Part shown: positions 1 through 8,784 of the stretch, piece after piece | Numbering within the stretch: the first letter of the stretch is position 1 | How the letters are laid out: every line of letters starts with the position of its first letter | Assembly: GCA_016936505.1 (NCBI GenBank) | Contig: JAFGXS010000080.1 | Location: 1-64,000, forward strand | DNA: 64,000 nucleotides | Source of the DNA: Bacteroidales bacterium | GTDB lineage: Bacteria > Bacteroidota > Bacteroidia > Bacteroidales > F082 | Direction of reading: 5' to 3' | Program-made: the position numbers and the translations under genes | The notes under the pieces: model-generated | Databases searched by the model: none | Told to the model about the DNA's origin: nothing | What the model saw: the letters and a program-made list of their open reading frames with translations, nothing else

Positions 1-13
1 GACAAATTAAAAT

Positions 14-1822
14 ATGAGTTTAAATACACAGAATCTACAACCAATTATAAACTTCATCTGGACAGTTGCAGACGATGTATTGATTAATAAATTTCTTGAA
101 AACCAGTATCAGGACGTAATTCTTCCAATGACTGTTTTGCGTCGTTTGGATTTGGCACTTGAACCAACAAAAGAAAAGGTTTTAAAAACCCACGAAGAAT
201 TTAAAAGCAAGATTGACAACTTATATGGACTGCTGACAAGTGAACAACATGGAACAGGTTTGGCGTTTTACAATACCTCACAGTTTACCATGAAAAAACT
301 CTTAGCCGACCCTAAAAATATTGATACCAACTTTTTAGATTATCTCAACGGTTTTTCTGAAAATGTGCAGGACATAATAACCAAATTCAAATTCCGCAAT
401 CAACTGGAAACCTTTGAAACAACTGGAATAACCTTTTCGCTCATTGAAAAATTCTGCAATCCGAAAGTTGAATTAAGCCCCGACAAAATATCGCCTATGG
501 CAATGGGCTATATGTTTGAGGACTTGATACGCAGATTTAACGAAAAAACAAATGCAGCAGCAGGACGACATTTTACGCCAAGAGAAATTATTGAGTTAAT
601 GACGCATTTGGTTTATCTGCCAGTAAAAGACAAAATTCAAAAAGGAACATTTTTGGTTTACGACCCTTGTGCGGGTTCAGGTGCAATGCTAACTCAATCA
701 AAATCATTTGCCACCAATCCCGAAGGAGAAATAAAATCATCAGCAACATTCCATTTATATGGACAAGAGAACACAGGCGAAATGTATGCTGTTTGTAAAT
801 CGGATATGTTGCTAAAAGGCGAAGACCCCGATAAAATTAAGTTCGGCTCAACGCTTAGTGAATACGGTTTCGACCCTGATTTGAAATTCAATTTCATGCT
901 TACCAATCCACCTTACGGAACAACATGGAAACAAGATATTGATAACTTAAATGTTGGTTCTGGAAAGAAAGTTTCCATTATTGACAAGCGATTTAACCTA
1001 CCTATTAAAAACTTTAAAGGTGAACTGGAAGAAACTTGTTTGACCTCACGAAGCAGTGACGGACAATTAATGTTTATGCTACACATGCTTTCGAAAATGA
1101 AAGACCCAAAAGATGGCGGAAGTAGAATTGCGTCTGTTCAAAACGGTTCTGCCTTATTTACTGGCGATGCGGGAAGTGGTGAAAGTGGAATTAGACAATA
1201 CATTTTGGAAAACGATTTACTGGAATGTATTATTCAGTTGCCAAATGACATCTTTTACAACACAGGTATTGCTACCTACATCTGGGTTTTGAGTAATGTA
1301 AAGGAAGAAAAACGTAGAGGGAAAGTTCAACTCATTAATGCTTCTTCTGACCTTTATTTCAAAAAAATGCACAAACCAATTGGTGATAAAAGTAATGAGT
1401 TAACACCTGAACACATTGAGTCTATTCAAAAACTTTACTTTGAATTCAAGGAAAATGAATACTCTAAAATATTCTCTAATGAAGAGTTTGGATATTATCA
1501 GGTAATAATTCATCAACCTGAAAAAGATACTACTGGAAAAATTGTTACCGATTCTAAAGGAAACCCAAAATCTGATAATGCTCTAAAAGATTATGAAAAT
1601 GTCCCAATGACAGAAAATATTGACGAATATTTTAAGAGGGAAGTATTGCCTTTTGTCCCAGATGCTTGGTATGACGATAAAAAAATGAAAGTGGGTTTTG
1701 AAATTCCTTTCAACAAACATTTTTATCAGCACAGAAGCCTACGTTCAATGGAGGAAATTGCCGCAGATATTCTTAAGTTGGAACAAGAAACAGATGGATT
1801 ACTTCATGAGATTATTGAATGA
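14..1822 (+). CDS. hsdM: Type I restriction-modification system methyltransferase subunit
   Basis: Modification subunit of a type I R-M enzyme; with HsdS it methylates adenines in the split recognition site, and with HsdR it forms the restriction complex. The 602-residue protein has an N-terminal HsdM helical domain (about 10-150), the sequence FTPREI just before the methyltransferase core, AdoMet-binding motif I DPCAGSG (217-223) and catalytic motif IV NPPYG (298-302; family NPPY/F). The ATG lies 13 bases from the window edge, so the promoter is not visible. It overlaps hsdS by four bases, indicating translational coupling. Length and motifs look intact, so the methyltransferase is probably active. 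Confidence 0.96.
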   Translation: MSLNTQNLQPIINFIWTVADDVLINKFLENQYQDVILPMTVLRRLDLALEPTKEKVLKTHEEFKSKIDNLYGLLTSEQHGTGLAFYNTSQFTMKKLLADPKNIDTNFLDYLNGFSENVQDIITKFKFRNQLETFETTGITFSLIEKFCNPKVELSPDKISPMAMGYMFEDLIRRFNEKTNAAAGRHFTPREIIELMTHLVYLPVKDKIQKGTFLVYDPCAGSGAMLTQSKSFATNPEGEIKSSATFHLYGQENTGEMYAVCKSDMLLKGEDPDKIKFGSTLSEYGFDPDLKFNFMLTNPPYGTTWKQDIDNLNVGSGKKVSIIDKRFNLPIKNFKGELEETCLTSRSSDGQLMFMLHMLSKMKDPKDGGSRIASVQNGSALFTGDAGSGESGIRQYILENDLLECIIQLPNDIFYNTGIATYIWVLSNVKEEKRRGKVQLINASSDLYFKKMHKPIGDKSNELTPEHIESIQKLYFEFKENEYSKIFSNEEFGYYQVIIHQPEKDTTGKIVTDSKGNPKSDNALKDYENVPMTENIDEYFKREVLPFVPDAWYDDKKMKVGFEIPFNKHFYQHRSLRSMEEIAADILKLEQETDGLLHEIIE

Positions 1823-3291
1823 TGGAGAAATATAAGCAGTATAAAAACTATAAAGATTGTGACCTCATTTGGTTAAACAAAATCCCTGAACACTGGGAAA
1901 TTTTTTCGTTCAGAAATATTCTGGTTGAACGGAATGAGAAAAATAGCCCAATTAAGAGCAAAGAGAGGCTATCATTATCTATAAATAAAGGCGTGACTTT
2001 ATATGCTGACAAAACCACAAATCTAGACCGTTTCAAAGATGACTTTACTAAATATAAGTTAGCTCATGAAGGCGACTTAGTTCTGAATAGCATGAATATG
2101 ATAGTTGGTGCCGTTGGTGTTTCTAACTATTTTGGTTGTGTTAGTCCAATTTACTACACTTTTACAAGCGCCCCAAACAATTGCAATTCAACCAAATATT
2201 ACGAGTATTTATTTAGAAGTAAAATAGTTCAAGGTGTTTTGTTTAGCCTTGGTAGAGGTCTGATTGCAAAAGATAGAGGTGATGGCAAATACAATACTTT
2301 ACGTTTGAAAGTTTCAAGAAGTGATTTACGCTCTTTAAAACTACCAAATCCTAACTACTCGGAACAAATACAAATAGTTTCTTTTCTTAATTTCAAACTT
2401 GCCAAAATAGACCGCTTCATCCGCAAGAAAAAACAATTGATAAAACTACTCAGCGAGCAAAAAGCTGCCATTATCAACCAAGCCGTTACCAAAGGCTTAG
2501 ACCCCAATGCCAAAATGAAACCTTCGGGCATTGAGTGGTTGGGAGATATTCCTGAGCATTGGGAGGTGAGGAAGTTAAAGACAATAGTCTCAAAAAAAAT
2601 CACAGATGGGCCACATGAAACACCAGAATTTGTAGAGCAAGGAATACCATTTATTTCCGCAGAGGCTGTTAATAGCGATGGGTCAATAAGTTTCGAAAAT
2701 AAAAGGGCGGATATTTCAAAAGAATTGGATAAAATCTATTCTCTTAAATGTAAACCACAAAGGGATGATGTTTTCATCGTCAAATCAGGTTCAACAACAG
2801 GTAAAATTGGTTATGTTAATACTGATTTAGATTTTAATATTTGGTCACCATTAGCTCTTGTTAGAAGTAAAAAAGATTTGATAATTGGTGAATACACATT
2901 TAGAACACTACAATCACCCTATTTTCAGTTACAGGTACAAACAAAATGGTCTTTTGGGACACAACCAAATATTGGAATGGGCATTTTAGAAAACCTTTAT
3001 GTTATAGTACCACCCAAAAGTGAACAATTTGAAATTCTAAAATTTATAAACAACGAAATTCAAGTTATTGAAACAACCTTTTCCACCATCGAAAAAGAAA
3101 TTGCCTTGGTAGTAGAATACAAAACTTCTTTAATAGCCGAAGCGGTTACTGGTAAAATAGATGTGAGAGATTTTGAAATACCCGAAATTGAAGAAACAGA
3201 AAGTTATGAAGATCCCGATAGCTATCGGGAGGAAGAGGAATTGAGTATTGCAGCGGAAGATGAGGCAGAATATCAAACCATAGAAGAATGA
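1819..3291 (+). CDS. hsdS: Type I restriction-modification system specificity subunit
   Basis: DNA-recognition subunit that sets the target for both HsdM and HsdR. The 490 residues show the usual two-fold layout: each target-recognition domain opens with a similar WL..IPEHWE motif (about residues 19-26 and 240-247), and each ends in a conserved helical spacer, first with KIDRFIRKKKQL and later with a related EKEIALVVEYK stretch. The two recognition domains differ in sequence, implying an asymmetric bipartite site. The last ~25 residues are very acidic and contain an 18-bp DNA palindrome. It overlaps hsdM and the next gene by four bases each. The recognition sequence cannot be read from the protein. 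Confidence 0.94.
   Translation: MMEKYKQYKNYKDCDLIWLNKIPEHWEIFSFRNILVERNEKNSPIKSKERLSLSINKGVTLYADKTTNLDRFKDDFTKYKLAHEGDLVLNSMNMIVGAVGVSNYFGCVSPIYYTFTSAPNNCNSTKYYEYLFRSKIVQGVLFSLGRGLIAKDRGDGKYNTLRLKVSRSDLRSLKLPNPNYSEQIQIVSFLNFKLAKIDRFIRKKKQLIKLLSEQKAAIINQAVTKGLDPNAKMKPSGIEWLGDIPEHWEVRKLKTIVSKKITDGPHETPEFVEQGIPFISAEAVNSDGSISFENKRADISKELDKIYSLKCKPQRDDVFIVKSGSTTGKIGYVNTDLDFNIWSPLALVRSKKDLIIGEYTFRTLQSPYFQLQVQTKWSFGTQPNIGMGILENLYVIVPPKSEQFEILKFINNEIQVIETTFSTIEKEIALVVEYKTSLIAEAVTGKIDVRDFEIPEIEETESYEDPDSYREEEELSIAAEDEAEYQTIEE
3213..3230. repeat. 18-bp perfect palindrome inside the 3' end of hsdS
   Basis: TCCCGATAG followed directly by its reverse complement CTATCGGGA. It lies in frame in hsdS and encodes DPDSYRE in the acidic tail. 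No T-tract follows, so it does not look like a terminator. I see no second copy in the window. Confidence 0.7.
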
Positions 3292-4763
3292 AGAATATGC
3301 ATTATACACATAAAGAACTGATGCAACTGGCCATTGACGTAATGAATAAAAGCGTTAATGAACCCAGAGAGGATGGCAAAGTGCCCCCCAAAGTAGGTGC
3401 TGTTTTGCTTTTCCCCGATGGCCGTATTGAAACTGCCTACAGGGGTGAACTTCGTGAAGGTGACCATGCCGAATTTACCTTGTTGGAAAGAAAACTTGCT
3501 AATGTAAATGTGGAGGATTGTATTTTATACACTACCCTTGAACCTTGCGTTGAACGCAACCCGCCCAAAGTGCCTTGTTGCCGTAGAGTGACAAACGCAC
3601 GCATCAAAAAAGTGTTTATTGGAATTGAAGACAAAGACCCAAAGGGCAATGGGATACGGCATTTGGAAAAGCACGGTGTGGAATACAAAATGTTTGACCG
3701 CGAATTTCAGCGAATAATTGAGGAGGAAAACAAAGTATTCTTAAAACAAGCTCTTCAACGAAAAATGGATGCTGAGGAAGAAGAAGATTTGCGAACACCT
3801 TTTGAATTACCGGTGGCAAATTACGACAGCAGCAAGTTTTCAGATGAAGCACTTCAAAAATTTATCAAAGAAGCAAATTTGGATTACAAGCCAACAGATG
3901 AAGCATTTCTGGAATATTTGGCTGATTTTGGTGCAATGGAATGGGACAAAGAAAAGAAGAAGTTTGTTCCTACAGGATACGGAATACTCCTTTTGGGCAA
4001 AAACCCACGTGCTAAATTCAAGAATGCAGTGCTAAAAGCCCACGTGAGTTACGGGAATAGTAAAATTGAGCCTAAAGATTTTGATCAGGCCTTGGTGCTT
4101 TTACCCGACCAAATTGAAGAATGGTTGAAAAAAGTATTACCACTTTCAAAAGACACCAGTGGTTTCAAAAGAAAAGATGTACCAGACTTTCCAATTGAAG
4201 TTTTACGGGAAGCCATTGTCAACGCTTTAGTTCATAGGGATTATGAAATTGAAGGTGCCAAATGCGAAATCAAAATTGATGAGAACAAGATAATTGTAAC
4301 CAGCCCGGGCAAACCGCTTCCTGCCATTACTTTGGAAGAACTTAATTCTTTTGAAGCCCCGTCTATAAGCAGAAATCACATTATAACTTACGCATTTAGT
4401 TTGATGGATTATGTGGAAGAAAAAGGTTTTGGTATGAAAACATTCAAGGCATTGAATAAGGAACACGGTTTACCCATTCCAAAATATACTTTCAAAGAAC
4501 CTTTCCTGACATTGACTTTTCCAAGAACTACAGAAGCCGTTAAAGAGATAATAGGGAAAGGCAACATTGATGAATTGAGTTCTGAAGACTTGAAAAACTT
4601 TGAAATCTTCAGACAGAAACGACCAGTTTCCAAATCCGAGTTCGTTGAATTTGCTGGCTTGGCTACTCGAACAGCAGAACGCTACTTAAAAGAATGGGTT
4701 GACACAGGTCTTTTGATAAAAGTTGGTTCAGGCCCTAGTACTAAATACAAGATGAATGAATAG
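3288..4763 (+). CDS. RibD-like deaminase fused to RecG-related ATPase-like domain and winged helix
   Basis: Unusual 491-residue fusion. Residues 1-160 form a cytidine/RibD-type deaminase domain with a zinc site: H60-A-E62 (E62 the expected proton shuttle), then PC at 86-87 and CC at 97-98, separated by an RNPP insertion as in RibD. Residues about 185-415 match the C-terminal part of the AlbA_2/'ATP-dependent helicase RecG-related' family: a GHKL-like N-box REAIVNALVHRDY (307-319), TSPGKPLP, and a degenerate glycine loop VEEKGFGMKTF. Residues about 430-491 are a winged helix. The usual N-terminal AlbA_2 (Schlafen-like) domain seems to be replaced by the deaminase. ATG overlaps the hsdS stop as ATGA; a second Met is at residue 4. 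Co-transcription with hsdMSR suggests a defence or regulatory role; substrate unknown. Confidence 0.85.
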   Translation: MKNMHYTHKELMQLAIDVMNKSVNEPREDGKVPPKVGAVLLFPDGRIETAYRGELREGDHAEFTLLERKLANVNVEDCILYTTLEPCVERNPPKVPCCRRVTNARIKKVFIGIEDKDPKGNGIRHLEKHGVEYKMFDREFQRIIEEENKVFLKQALQRKMDAEEEEDLRTPFELPVANYDSSKFSDEALQKFIKEANLDYKPTDEAFLEYLADFGAMEWDKEKKKFVPTGYGILLLGKNPRAKFKNAVLKAHVSYGNSKIEPKDFDQALVLLPDQIEEWLKKVLPLSKDTSGFKRKDVPDFPIEVLREAIVNALVHRDYEIEGAKCEIKIDENKIIVTSPGKPLPAITLEELNSFEAPSISRNHIITYAFSLMDYVEEKGFGMKTFKALNKEHGLPIPKYTFKEPFLTLTFPRTTEAVKEIIGKGNIDELSSEDLKNFEIFRQKRPVSKSEFVEFAGLATRTAERYLKEWVDTGLLIKVGSGPSTKYKMNE

Positions 4764-4860
4764 TTATCTCGCCACATATTCGCCAAAGTGGCGAGATAAA
4801 ACAATGGCAAACTCATTGTTTATTCTTATCTCGCCAATTACTCGCCAAAGTGGCGAGATT
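4764..4860. repeat. Two near-identical hairpins between the fusion gene and hsdR
   Basis: First hairpin: TTATCTCGCCAC (4764-4775) and its perfect complement GTGGCGAGATAA (4788-4799). Second: ATCTCGCCA (4828-4836) and TGGCGAGAT (4851-4859). Both also share the half-site CGCCAAAGTGGCGAGAT, so each unit holds three CGCCA cores. The first starts immediately after the upstream stop codon. No long T-tract follows. Candidate operator for the winged-helix protein, mRNA stability element, or leftover coding repeat; the structure is visible, the function is inferred. Confidence 0.75.
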
Positions 4861-4901
4861 GATAAATTGAATCTGAAATCTTAATATTTCGCATTATAGT
4901 T

Positions 4902-7889
4902 ATGACAACCGATACAACAGAAAAAGGCTTGGAAGCCCACATAGCTCAATTTTTGGTTGAAGAAAACAAGTATTTGCTTCGTGAAAACAAGGCATACAAT
5001 AATGTAAACTGCTTGGATTCAGCAATGCTTTTTCAATTCTTAGAAGCCACTCAACCCAAAGCAGTAGCCAGACTTAAAACTTATCATAAAGACCTCTACG
5101 AACAAAAAATAATCAAACGCCTGAATGACCAGATTCAGGCAAAAGGAATTATTGAAATTTTGCGCAAAGGAATTACAGACGGATTTACCGATACCAAATT
5201 GCATTTGTTTTACGACAAGCCTGTTTCTGCCTATAATTCTGCTGCTAACGCCTTGTATCAAGCCAATTTGTTTTCGGTAATGCGTCAGGTTTATTTTTCG
5301 CCAAACGATAAAAAGTCGTTGGACATGATGATTTTCATAAATGGTATTCCAGTAATATCATTTGAACTGAAAAATGAACTCACCAAACAAAATGTGCAAC
5401 ACGCCATAAAACAATACAAAGAAGTTCGTGACCCCAACGAAGAATTGTTTCGTTTGGGCAGGTTAATGGTAAATTTTGCGGTGGACACCGAAGAAATCTG
5501 GATGTGTACACAACTCAAAAAAGAGAAATCGTATTTCTTGCCATTCAATAAAGGATTCAATAACGGTGCTGGCAACCCACCAAACGATGGCATTAAAACC
5601 GATTATCTGTGGAAAGAGATTTTAACCAAAACAAATCTTACTGACATCATTCAGAATTTCTGCCAACTCATTACAGAAGAAAAAGAGTATTTAGATGAAA
5701 AAGGTAAAGTAAGAACGAGAAAAGAAAAGAAATTGGTTTTTCCTCGTTATCATCAACTAATAGCCGTTCGCAATCTTTTAGCCAATGCACAGGAAAAAGG
5801 TTCTGGACAAAAATATTTAATTCAACACTCAGCAGGTTCGGGCAAATCGAATTCCATTTCGTGGTTGGCTCATCAACTGGTTGGTTTGCACGACAAATCG
5901 GGACAAAACAATATTTTTGATACAGTAATTGTAGTTACTGACCGCCGTGTTTTAGATGCTCAAATACGAAATAACATCAAGCAATTTCAACAAGTAAACG
6001 GAGTTGTTGAAGCCATTACAGAAGGCAGCAAACAACTTAAAGAAGCACTTGAAGAAGGCAAAAAGATAATCATTACCACCATCCAGAAATTTCCTCACAT
6101 TGTTGAAGAAATCGGCGATTTGCCAGGAACAAACTTTGCCATAATCATCGATGAAGCCCACAGTAGTTTGAGTGGTCAAATGGCACGTAAACTCAACGAA
6201 TCGTTGGCAAAACCGAATGAAGATGACGAAATAGAAACAGAAGATAACGACACCATAACAGGCGAAGATTTAATAACCGATTTAATTAAGTCGAGAAAAC
6301 TCTTGCCTAATGCCAGTTACTTCGCTTTTACTGCCACACCTAAAAACAAAACCTTAGAATTGTTTGGCGTTCCGTTTCAGGAGGGCGATAAAACAAAATT
6401 CAGAGCCTTTCATTTATACTCAATGAAACAAGCCATTGAAGAAGGTTTTATCATGGATGTTTTACAGAATTACACAACTTATCAAAGCTATTACGCCTTA
6501 CTTAAAAAGATAGAAGACGACCCCGAATACGACAAATTAAAAGCTCAAAAGAAGCTAAAGCATTATGTTGAAAGCCACGAACACGCCATAAAAAAGAAAG
6601 CAGTTTTGATTGTTGAGCATTTTATGGAAAATGTAATCAGCCGCAGGCGGATGGGCGGTTTGGCAAAAGCAATGTTAGTAACTAGTTCGAGAGCCAATGC
6701 GGTAAAATACAAAAAAGCATTCGACGATTATTTGCTTAAAATCAATAGTCCATACAAAGCTGTTGTTGCCTTTTCGGGCGAAATTGACGGACAAACCGAA
6801 GCTGGTTTAAACGGTTTTTCAAGTGCATCTATTCCAAAAGAATTTGAGAAAAACGAATATCGTTTTTTATTGGTAGCCAATAAATTTCAAACAGGTTTCG
6901 ACCAACCTCTGTTGCATACTATGTATGTCGATAAAAAATTGGGTGGTGTAAATGCTGTTCAAACTTTATCAAGGCTCAACAGAAGCCATCCATTAAAGAA
7001 AGACACCTTTGTTTTAGATTTTGCAAATACAACCGAAGACATTGAAAATGCATTTAAACCTTATTTTGAGAGTACCATTTTAGGCGAAGCAACCGACCCG
7101 AATAAATTATTCGACTTACAAGATGCTTTGGACAATTACCAAGTTTATACAAAAGAACAAGTTGTTGAATTTTCAGACAAGATTTTGGCAAACGTTCCTG
7201 TTGACCAACTTCACGCAATGCTTGATAATTCGACAGCCATTTTTAGAAACGATTTAGCCGAAGAACAACAAACCGATTTCAGAGCAAAAGTTAAAACCTA
7301 TGTTCGTTTGTACATTTTCCTTTCTCAAATTGTACCGTTTGAAAACCCCTATTTGGAAAGGCTTTACATTTTCCTTAATCACTTGCAAAATAAGCTAGGT
7401 GGTGATACACCTATTGATTTGGCACAAGGCATTTTGGACAATATCGATATGGATAGTTACCGCTTGCAATTGGAAGCAACAACTGATATTTTATTGGAAC
7501 AAGGCGAAGATTTAAAGCCAATACCAACAGATATGAGAGGTTCAACCAATCATCCTGAAATTGACAAACTTTCAAATATTCTGCAAACTTTTAACGACCG
7601 CTATGGAACACAATTCGAAGATGTTGATAAGGTTAGACAAATGGCTGAAAGTGTTGCAAATGACGTAGCAAAAAATCAAGAATTAATAACCTCAATAAAA
7701 TATTCGGACGACCAAAACGCAAGAATAACAAGTGATAAGATTGTCGGAGAAGAATTGCTAAAACACATAACTACAAATTTTGACCTTTACAAGTTATACT
7801 CAGACAACAAGGAATTCAAGGAAGACTTTTCTGCTATGATGTTTAGCATGGTGAAAGAAATATTTAATAGAGGAATAAATGCAAAATAA
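4902..7889 (+). CDS. hsdR: Type I restriction endonuclease, motor and nuclease subunit
   Basis: ATP-dependent DNA translocase and nuclease of the type I R-M complex; cleaves DNA remote from unmethylated sites. The 995 residues contain an N-terminal PD-(D/E)XK nuclease region (D..IFINGIPVISFELKN, about 143-161), a Walker A motif SAGSGKS (about 310), a DEAH box IIIDEAH (about 415), motif III FTATP, and late helicase motifs FQTGFDQP and QTLSRLNR. The C-terminal helical domain, which contacts HsdM/HsdS, is complete. Length is typical (about 1000 aa). It lies 138 bases after the fusion gene in the same direction; the hairpin pair lies in that gap. The whole R-M system appears intact. Confidence 0.96.
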   Translation: MTTDTTEKGLEAHIAQFLVEENKYLLRENKAYNNVNCLDSAMLFQFLEATQPKAVARLKTYHKDLYEQKIIKRLNDQIQAKGIIEILRKGITDGFTDTKLHLFYDKPVSAYNSAANALYQANLFSVMRQVYFSPNDKKSLDMMIFINGIPVISFELKNELTKQNVQHAIKQYKEVRDPNEELFRLGRLMVNFAVDTEEIWMCTQLKKEKSYFLPFNKGFNNGAGNPPNDGIKTDYLWKEILTKTNLTDIIQNFCQLITEEKEYLDEKGKVRTRKEKKLVFPRYHQLIAVRNLLANAQEKGSGQKYLIQHSAGSGKSNSISWLAHQLVGLHDKSGQNNIFDTVIVVTDRRVLDAQIRNNIKQFQQVNGVVEAITEGSKQLKEALEEGKKIIITTIQKFPHIVEEIGDLPGTNFAIIIDEAHSSLSGQMARKLNESLAKPNEDDEIETEDNDTITGEDLITDLIKSRKLLPNASYFAFTATPKNKTLELFGVPFQEGDKTKFRAFHLYSMKQAIEEGFIMDVLQNYTTYQSYYALLKKIEDDPEYDKLKAQKKLKHYVESHEHAIKKKAVLIVEHFMENVISRRRMGGLAKAMLVTSSRANAVKYKKAFDDYLLKINSPYKAVVAFSGEIDGQTEAGLNGFSSASIPKEFEKNEYRFLLVANKFQTGFDQPLLHTMYVDKKLGGVNAVQTLSRLNRSHPLKKDTFVLDFANTTEDIENAFKPYFESTILGEATDPNKLFDLQDALDNYQVYTKEQVVEFSDKILANVPVDQLHAMLDNSTAIFRNDLAEEQQTDFRAKVKTYVRLYIFLSQIVPFENPYLERLYIFLNHLQNKLGGDTPIDLAQGILDNIDMDSYRLQLEATTDILLEQGEDLKPIPTDMRGSTNHPEIDKLSNILQTFNDRYGTQFEDVDKVRQMAESVANDVAKNQELITSIKYSDDQNARITSDKIVGEELLKHITTNFDLYKLYSDNKEFKEDFSAMMFSMVKEIFNRGINAK

Positions 7890-8187
7890 GCCCGACGCTT
7901 CGTAGTCAAGCACATTGGCTGGTCGCACAAAATGCCAACGCACGACCAAAATCAGCCAAAGAGCTTGCCTACCCAAACGCACGGCAGACTGCAAAATTGA
8001 TAGTTAATTGATTGAAAATGAATAAAGGCCAGTTGGTAACACGGTATATAAAACATTTGGCGGAAAGTGCTAATTTTATGGGCGGTACACTTAATAAACA
8101 TCTCAACGGTTTGATAGGAAATTGCTTTGAAATGCCAAACGTTTCGTATACTTGTCCGTTCTTTGTAATGATAGGAAAGAAAAAGAT
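7890..8187. other. Gene-free stretch after hsdR with an imperfect hairpin
   Basis: About 300 bases without a credible ORF. Just after the hsdR stop is an imperfect inverted repeat, TTGGCTGGTCG (7916-7926) against CGACC (7944-7948) plus CAGCCAA (7954-7960). The rest has no tRNA, promoter or coding pattern that I can support. It resembles the non-coding debris often found around accessory genes in Bacteroidota, but no ends or target duplications are visible. Confidence 0.4.
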
Positions 8188-8720
8188 ATGAAAAAACTAC
8201 TATTATTTATTCTGATTTTTCAGAGTGTATTAATATTTTCTCAAACAAAACCAAGATTCTTACCAAAGAACAAAACAAGAAATAGTTTGAAAAATTGAAG
8301 ACAAGTAACAGAGATTTACAACTGACAATGATCAAGGATAGAATGCAGAGTGACACGAGTATACTTATTATGAGTCCTAATCCTGACGGAATGAAATCCT
8401 ATAAGTCTCCAAAAAAGGAATTGTCAAAAAAGAAAAGGTTAACAGGCACTTGTAAACCAATGTATATTTTTAGAGATGATCAAAAGAAACAAATTCCACT
8501 ACAGTTTTGTTATCTCTTTGAAAAACAAAAAATAGTTTCTATTGCAAACTTAATTGACAGAGATAATATTACCGGAATAGAAATTTTACAAGGAGTTAAA
8601 GCAACAGTGTTATATGGATCTGTTAGTGGAGGTTGTGGAGTTATTATTTTGAAAACAAATAATGACGAATTGCTCAAAAAGATGGAAACAATAGTAAGGA
8701 CTGAGAAACACCAAAAATAA
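8188..8720 (+). pseudogene. Probable frameshifted secreted TonB-plug-like protein
   Basis: ATG at 8188 opens a signal-peptide reading frame (MKKLLLFILIFQSVLIFSQ) that stops after 36 codons at 8296-8298. The next frame is open from just after a stop at 8283-8285 through 8720, and has only a TTG as a possible start at 8295. Its C-terminal part contains a plug-like motif ending in ILQGVKATVLYGS, then GGCGVIILKT; this resembles the TonB-receptor plug signature. Adding one A to the five-A run at 8290-8294 would restore one ~177-residue secreted protein. There is no beta-barrel, so it would be a stand-alone plug-like protein. It may be a real mutation or a homopolymer sequencing error. Confidence 0.55.
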
Positions 8721-8784
8721 TGCACAGTGTTGTAACTCTTGAGTGAGAAACGGCGAGTTGATAAATACGTAAATATAAATTTAT

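Noticed and set aside
4764-4860. CRISPR array or attC site
   Set aside because: Only two units, with palindromic stems and no spacers of regular length or integrase nearby.
7800-7994. Minus-strand 64-residue ORF
   Set aside because: Overlaps the hsdR end and gene-free DNA; no start context or protein-like pattern.
8295-8720. Independent 141-residue gene starting at TTG
   Set aside because: No signal peptide, no ATG, and the preceding ORF supplies a signal peptide one base out of frame; a frameshifted single gene is more likely.
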